Shown piece by piece: positions 12,141 through 13,114 of a DNA stretch of 13,114 bases. The notes beneath the pieces were generated by a model that was not told the origin of the DNA, did no database searches, and worked only from the letters and a program-made list of their open reading frames with translations. The translations under genes were made by a program, and so were the position numbers. The first letter of the stretch is position 1. Each line of letters starts with the position of its first letter. Source of the stretch: AWTP1-13 sp041288195 (lineage in GTDB: Bacteria; Pseudomonadota; Alphaproteobacteria; Rhizobiales; Hyphomicrobiaceae); NCBI GenBank assembly GCA_041288195.1, contig JBGGME010000324.1:1-13114 (forward strand). The letters are read 5' to 3'.

Positions 12141-13058
12141 GGGCAGCGCATCGTCAGCCTGATCGCGAGTGCGACGGAGATCGTGTGCGCGTTGGGCCTG
12201 CGCGAGCAGCTGGTGGCGCGCAGCCACGAGTGCGACTTTCCAGCCGACGTGCTCTCGCTGCCGGCGCTGACGGAAGCGAAATTCAAGGTGGAGGGATCGA
12301 GCGCGGAGATCGATGCGCGCGTGCGCGAGATCGTGCGCGACGGGCTCTCGGTCTACCGCGTCGACGGCGAGGCGCTGAAAGCGCACGACCCCGACGTGAT
12401 CGTCACGCAAGACCACTGCGAGGTGTGCGCGGTGAGTCTCTCCGACGTGGAGGCGGCCACCTGCACGTGGACCGGCAAGAAGGTCGACATCGTCTCACTG
12501 CGTCCCAACTCCACCGCCGACGTCTACGCCGACATCGCGCGCGTCGCCCGCGCCCTGCGCGTGCCGGGGGCGGGGGAGCGGTTGGTTGCGGAGATGCGGA
12601 CGAGGCTGGAGGCAGTGCGCAGTCGCGTGGCGGGGCGCGCCAGGCCGCGCGTCGCCTTCATCGAATGGGTGGAGCCGCTGATGGCGGGCGGCAATTGGAT
12701 GCCGGAGCTGATCGAGGCCGCCGGCGGACGCAACCTGTTCGGGGAGGCGGGAAAGCATTCGGACTGGATGCGCTGGGAGGACTTGGTCGCCGCCGATCCG
12801 GAGGTGATCGTGGTGGCGCCGTGCGGCTACGGGCTGGCGCGCTGCCTGGAGGAGCTGCCGTTGCTCGAGGCCAAGCCGGGGTGGGCCGACATTGCGACGG
12901 TCCGGACCGGCCGCGTCCATTTCGCCGACGGCAACGCCTACTTCAACCGCCCCGGCCCGCGCCTGGCCGACAGCGCGGAGATGCTGGTGGAGATGATCCA
13001 TCCGGAGGTCGCAAAGCCGGTGCACAATGGCACTGCATGGGTCGCGCCGGTCCGCTAG
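12081..13058 (+). CDS. BtuF-like cobalamin-binding protein (COG0614 fold)
   Basis: A 325-residue helical-backbone-type binding protein of the BtuF/FhuD fold. RIVSLIASATEIVCALGL (23-40), SHECDFP (48-54), PDVIVTQDHCEVCAVS (104-119), then PRVAFIEWVEPLMAGGNW with PELIEAAGG, and a C-terminal HFADGNAYFNRPGPRL match proteins annotated as cobalamin-binding. BtuF delivers B12 to the BtuCD importer, but no importer genes are in the window and no signal peptide is visible, so a cytoplasmic B12-related role is equally possible. The first 20 residues (MRQSQPQPLTPALSPQAGRG) are translated from the palindromic repeat, so the true ancestral start has been replaced. ATG 12081 has GAGGG upstream; a GTG at 12066 overlapping the DUF71 stop is an alternative. 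The tight junction suggests translation coupling with the DUF71 gene. Confidence 0.86.
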   Translation: MRQSQPQPLTPALSPQAGRGGQRIVSLIASATEIVCALGLREQLVARSHECDFPADVLSLPALTEAKFKVEGSSAEIDARVREIVRDGLSVYRVDGEALKAHDPDVIVTQDHCEVCAVSLSDVEAATCTWTGKKVDIVSLRPNSTADVYADIARVARALRVPGAGERLVAEMRTRLEAVRSRVAGRARPRVAFIEWVEPLMAGGNWMPELIEAAGGRNLFGEAGKHSDWMRWEDLVAADPEVIVVAPCGYGLARCLEELPLLEAKPGWADIATVRTGRVHFADGNAYFNRPGPRLADSAEMLVEMIHPEVAKPVHNGTAWVAPVR

Positions 13059-13114
13059 GGCGTAAGCTGCGAGACCAACCTCTCGGTGGCGATAGCACTA
13101 GTTGCAACGCTTCA
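13059..13114. other. End of window, no gene recognised
   Basis: The 56 bp after the cobalamin-binding gene hold only a short possible stem CGAGA/TCTCG (13070-13085). No T-run, gene start or RNA gene is visible. Too short to judge. Confidence 0.4.

Overview
The window is GC-rich, compact bacterial DNA. The families present (biuret-hydrolase-like amidohydrolase with an NCS2 permease, DUF1499, DUF2161, Bfd ferredoxin, paired acyl-CoA dehydrogenases, a B12-linked DUF71 enzyme) and the style of the palindromic repeats suggest an alphaproteobacterium, probably Hyphomicrobiales (Rhizobiales). This placement is inferred from gene content and recalled family distribution. No rRNA, tRNA, CRISPR array, integrase or classical insertion sequence was seen.

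Layout. (1) Positions 1-2772: a control region with a long hairpin, a cluster of GGGCA dyads and a consensus-quality sigma-54 (-24/-12) promoter, then a two-gene unit: an isochorismatase-fold amidohydrolase of the biuret-hydrolase type and an NCS2-family permease. It reads as a nitrogen-controlled system that imports and hydrolyses a urea-like or heterocyclic nitrogen compound. (2) 2773-5160: hairpin-rich spacer, a membrane-anchored DUF1499 protein, and a convergent metallo-beta-lactamase-fold hydrolase whose C-terminal tail overlaps that of the DUF1499 protein. A 373-bp divergent spacer follows. (3) 5161-7336: a tandem pair of small secreted two-cysteine proteins, a convergent SDR oxidoreductase gene broken by one missing base, and a DUF2161 PD-(D/E)XK-type protein. 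(4) 7379-8916: a DAO-family FAD oxidoreductase ending inside a palindromic repeat, then a Bfd-type [2Fe-2S] ferredoxin. (5) 8940-11268, minus strand: two adjacent acyl-CoA dehydrogenase genes, probably the subunits of one heteromeric enzyme. The upstream gene carries an in-frame palindromic element. (6) 11368-13058: a DUF71/COG2102 ATP-pyrophosphatase-fold enzyme and a BtuF-like cobalamin-binding protein, with a double palindromic repeat at the junction; probably a B12-salvage pair.

The most unusual theme is palindromic repeats that have become part of reading frames. One supplies the stop codon and last residues of the FAD oxidoreductase. One adds about 35 residues inside an acyl-CoA dehydrogenase. 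One supplies both the C-terminus of the DUF71 protein and the N-terminus of the cobalamin-binding protein. The last two are related in sequence and architecture (CCCTCTCCCC / GGGGAGAGGG type units in inverted pairs). The other main observation is the sigma-54 control region in front of the amidohydrolase/permease pair.
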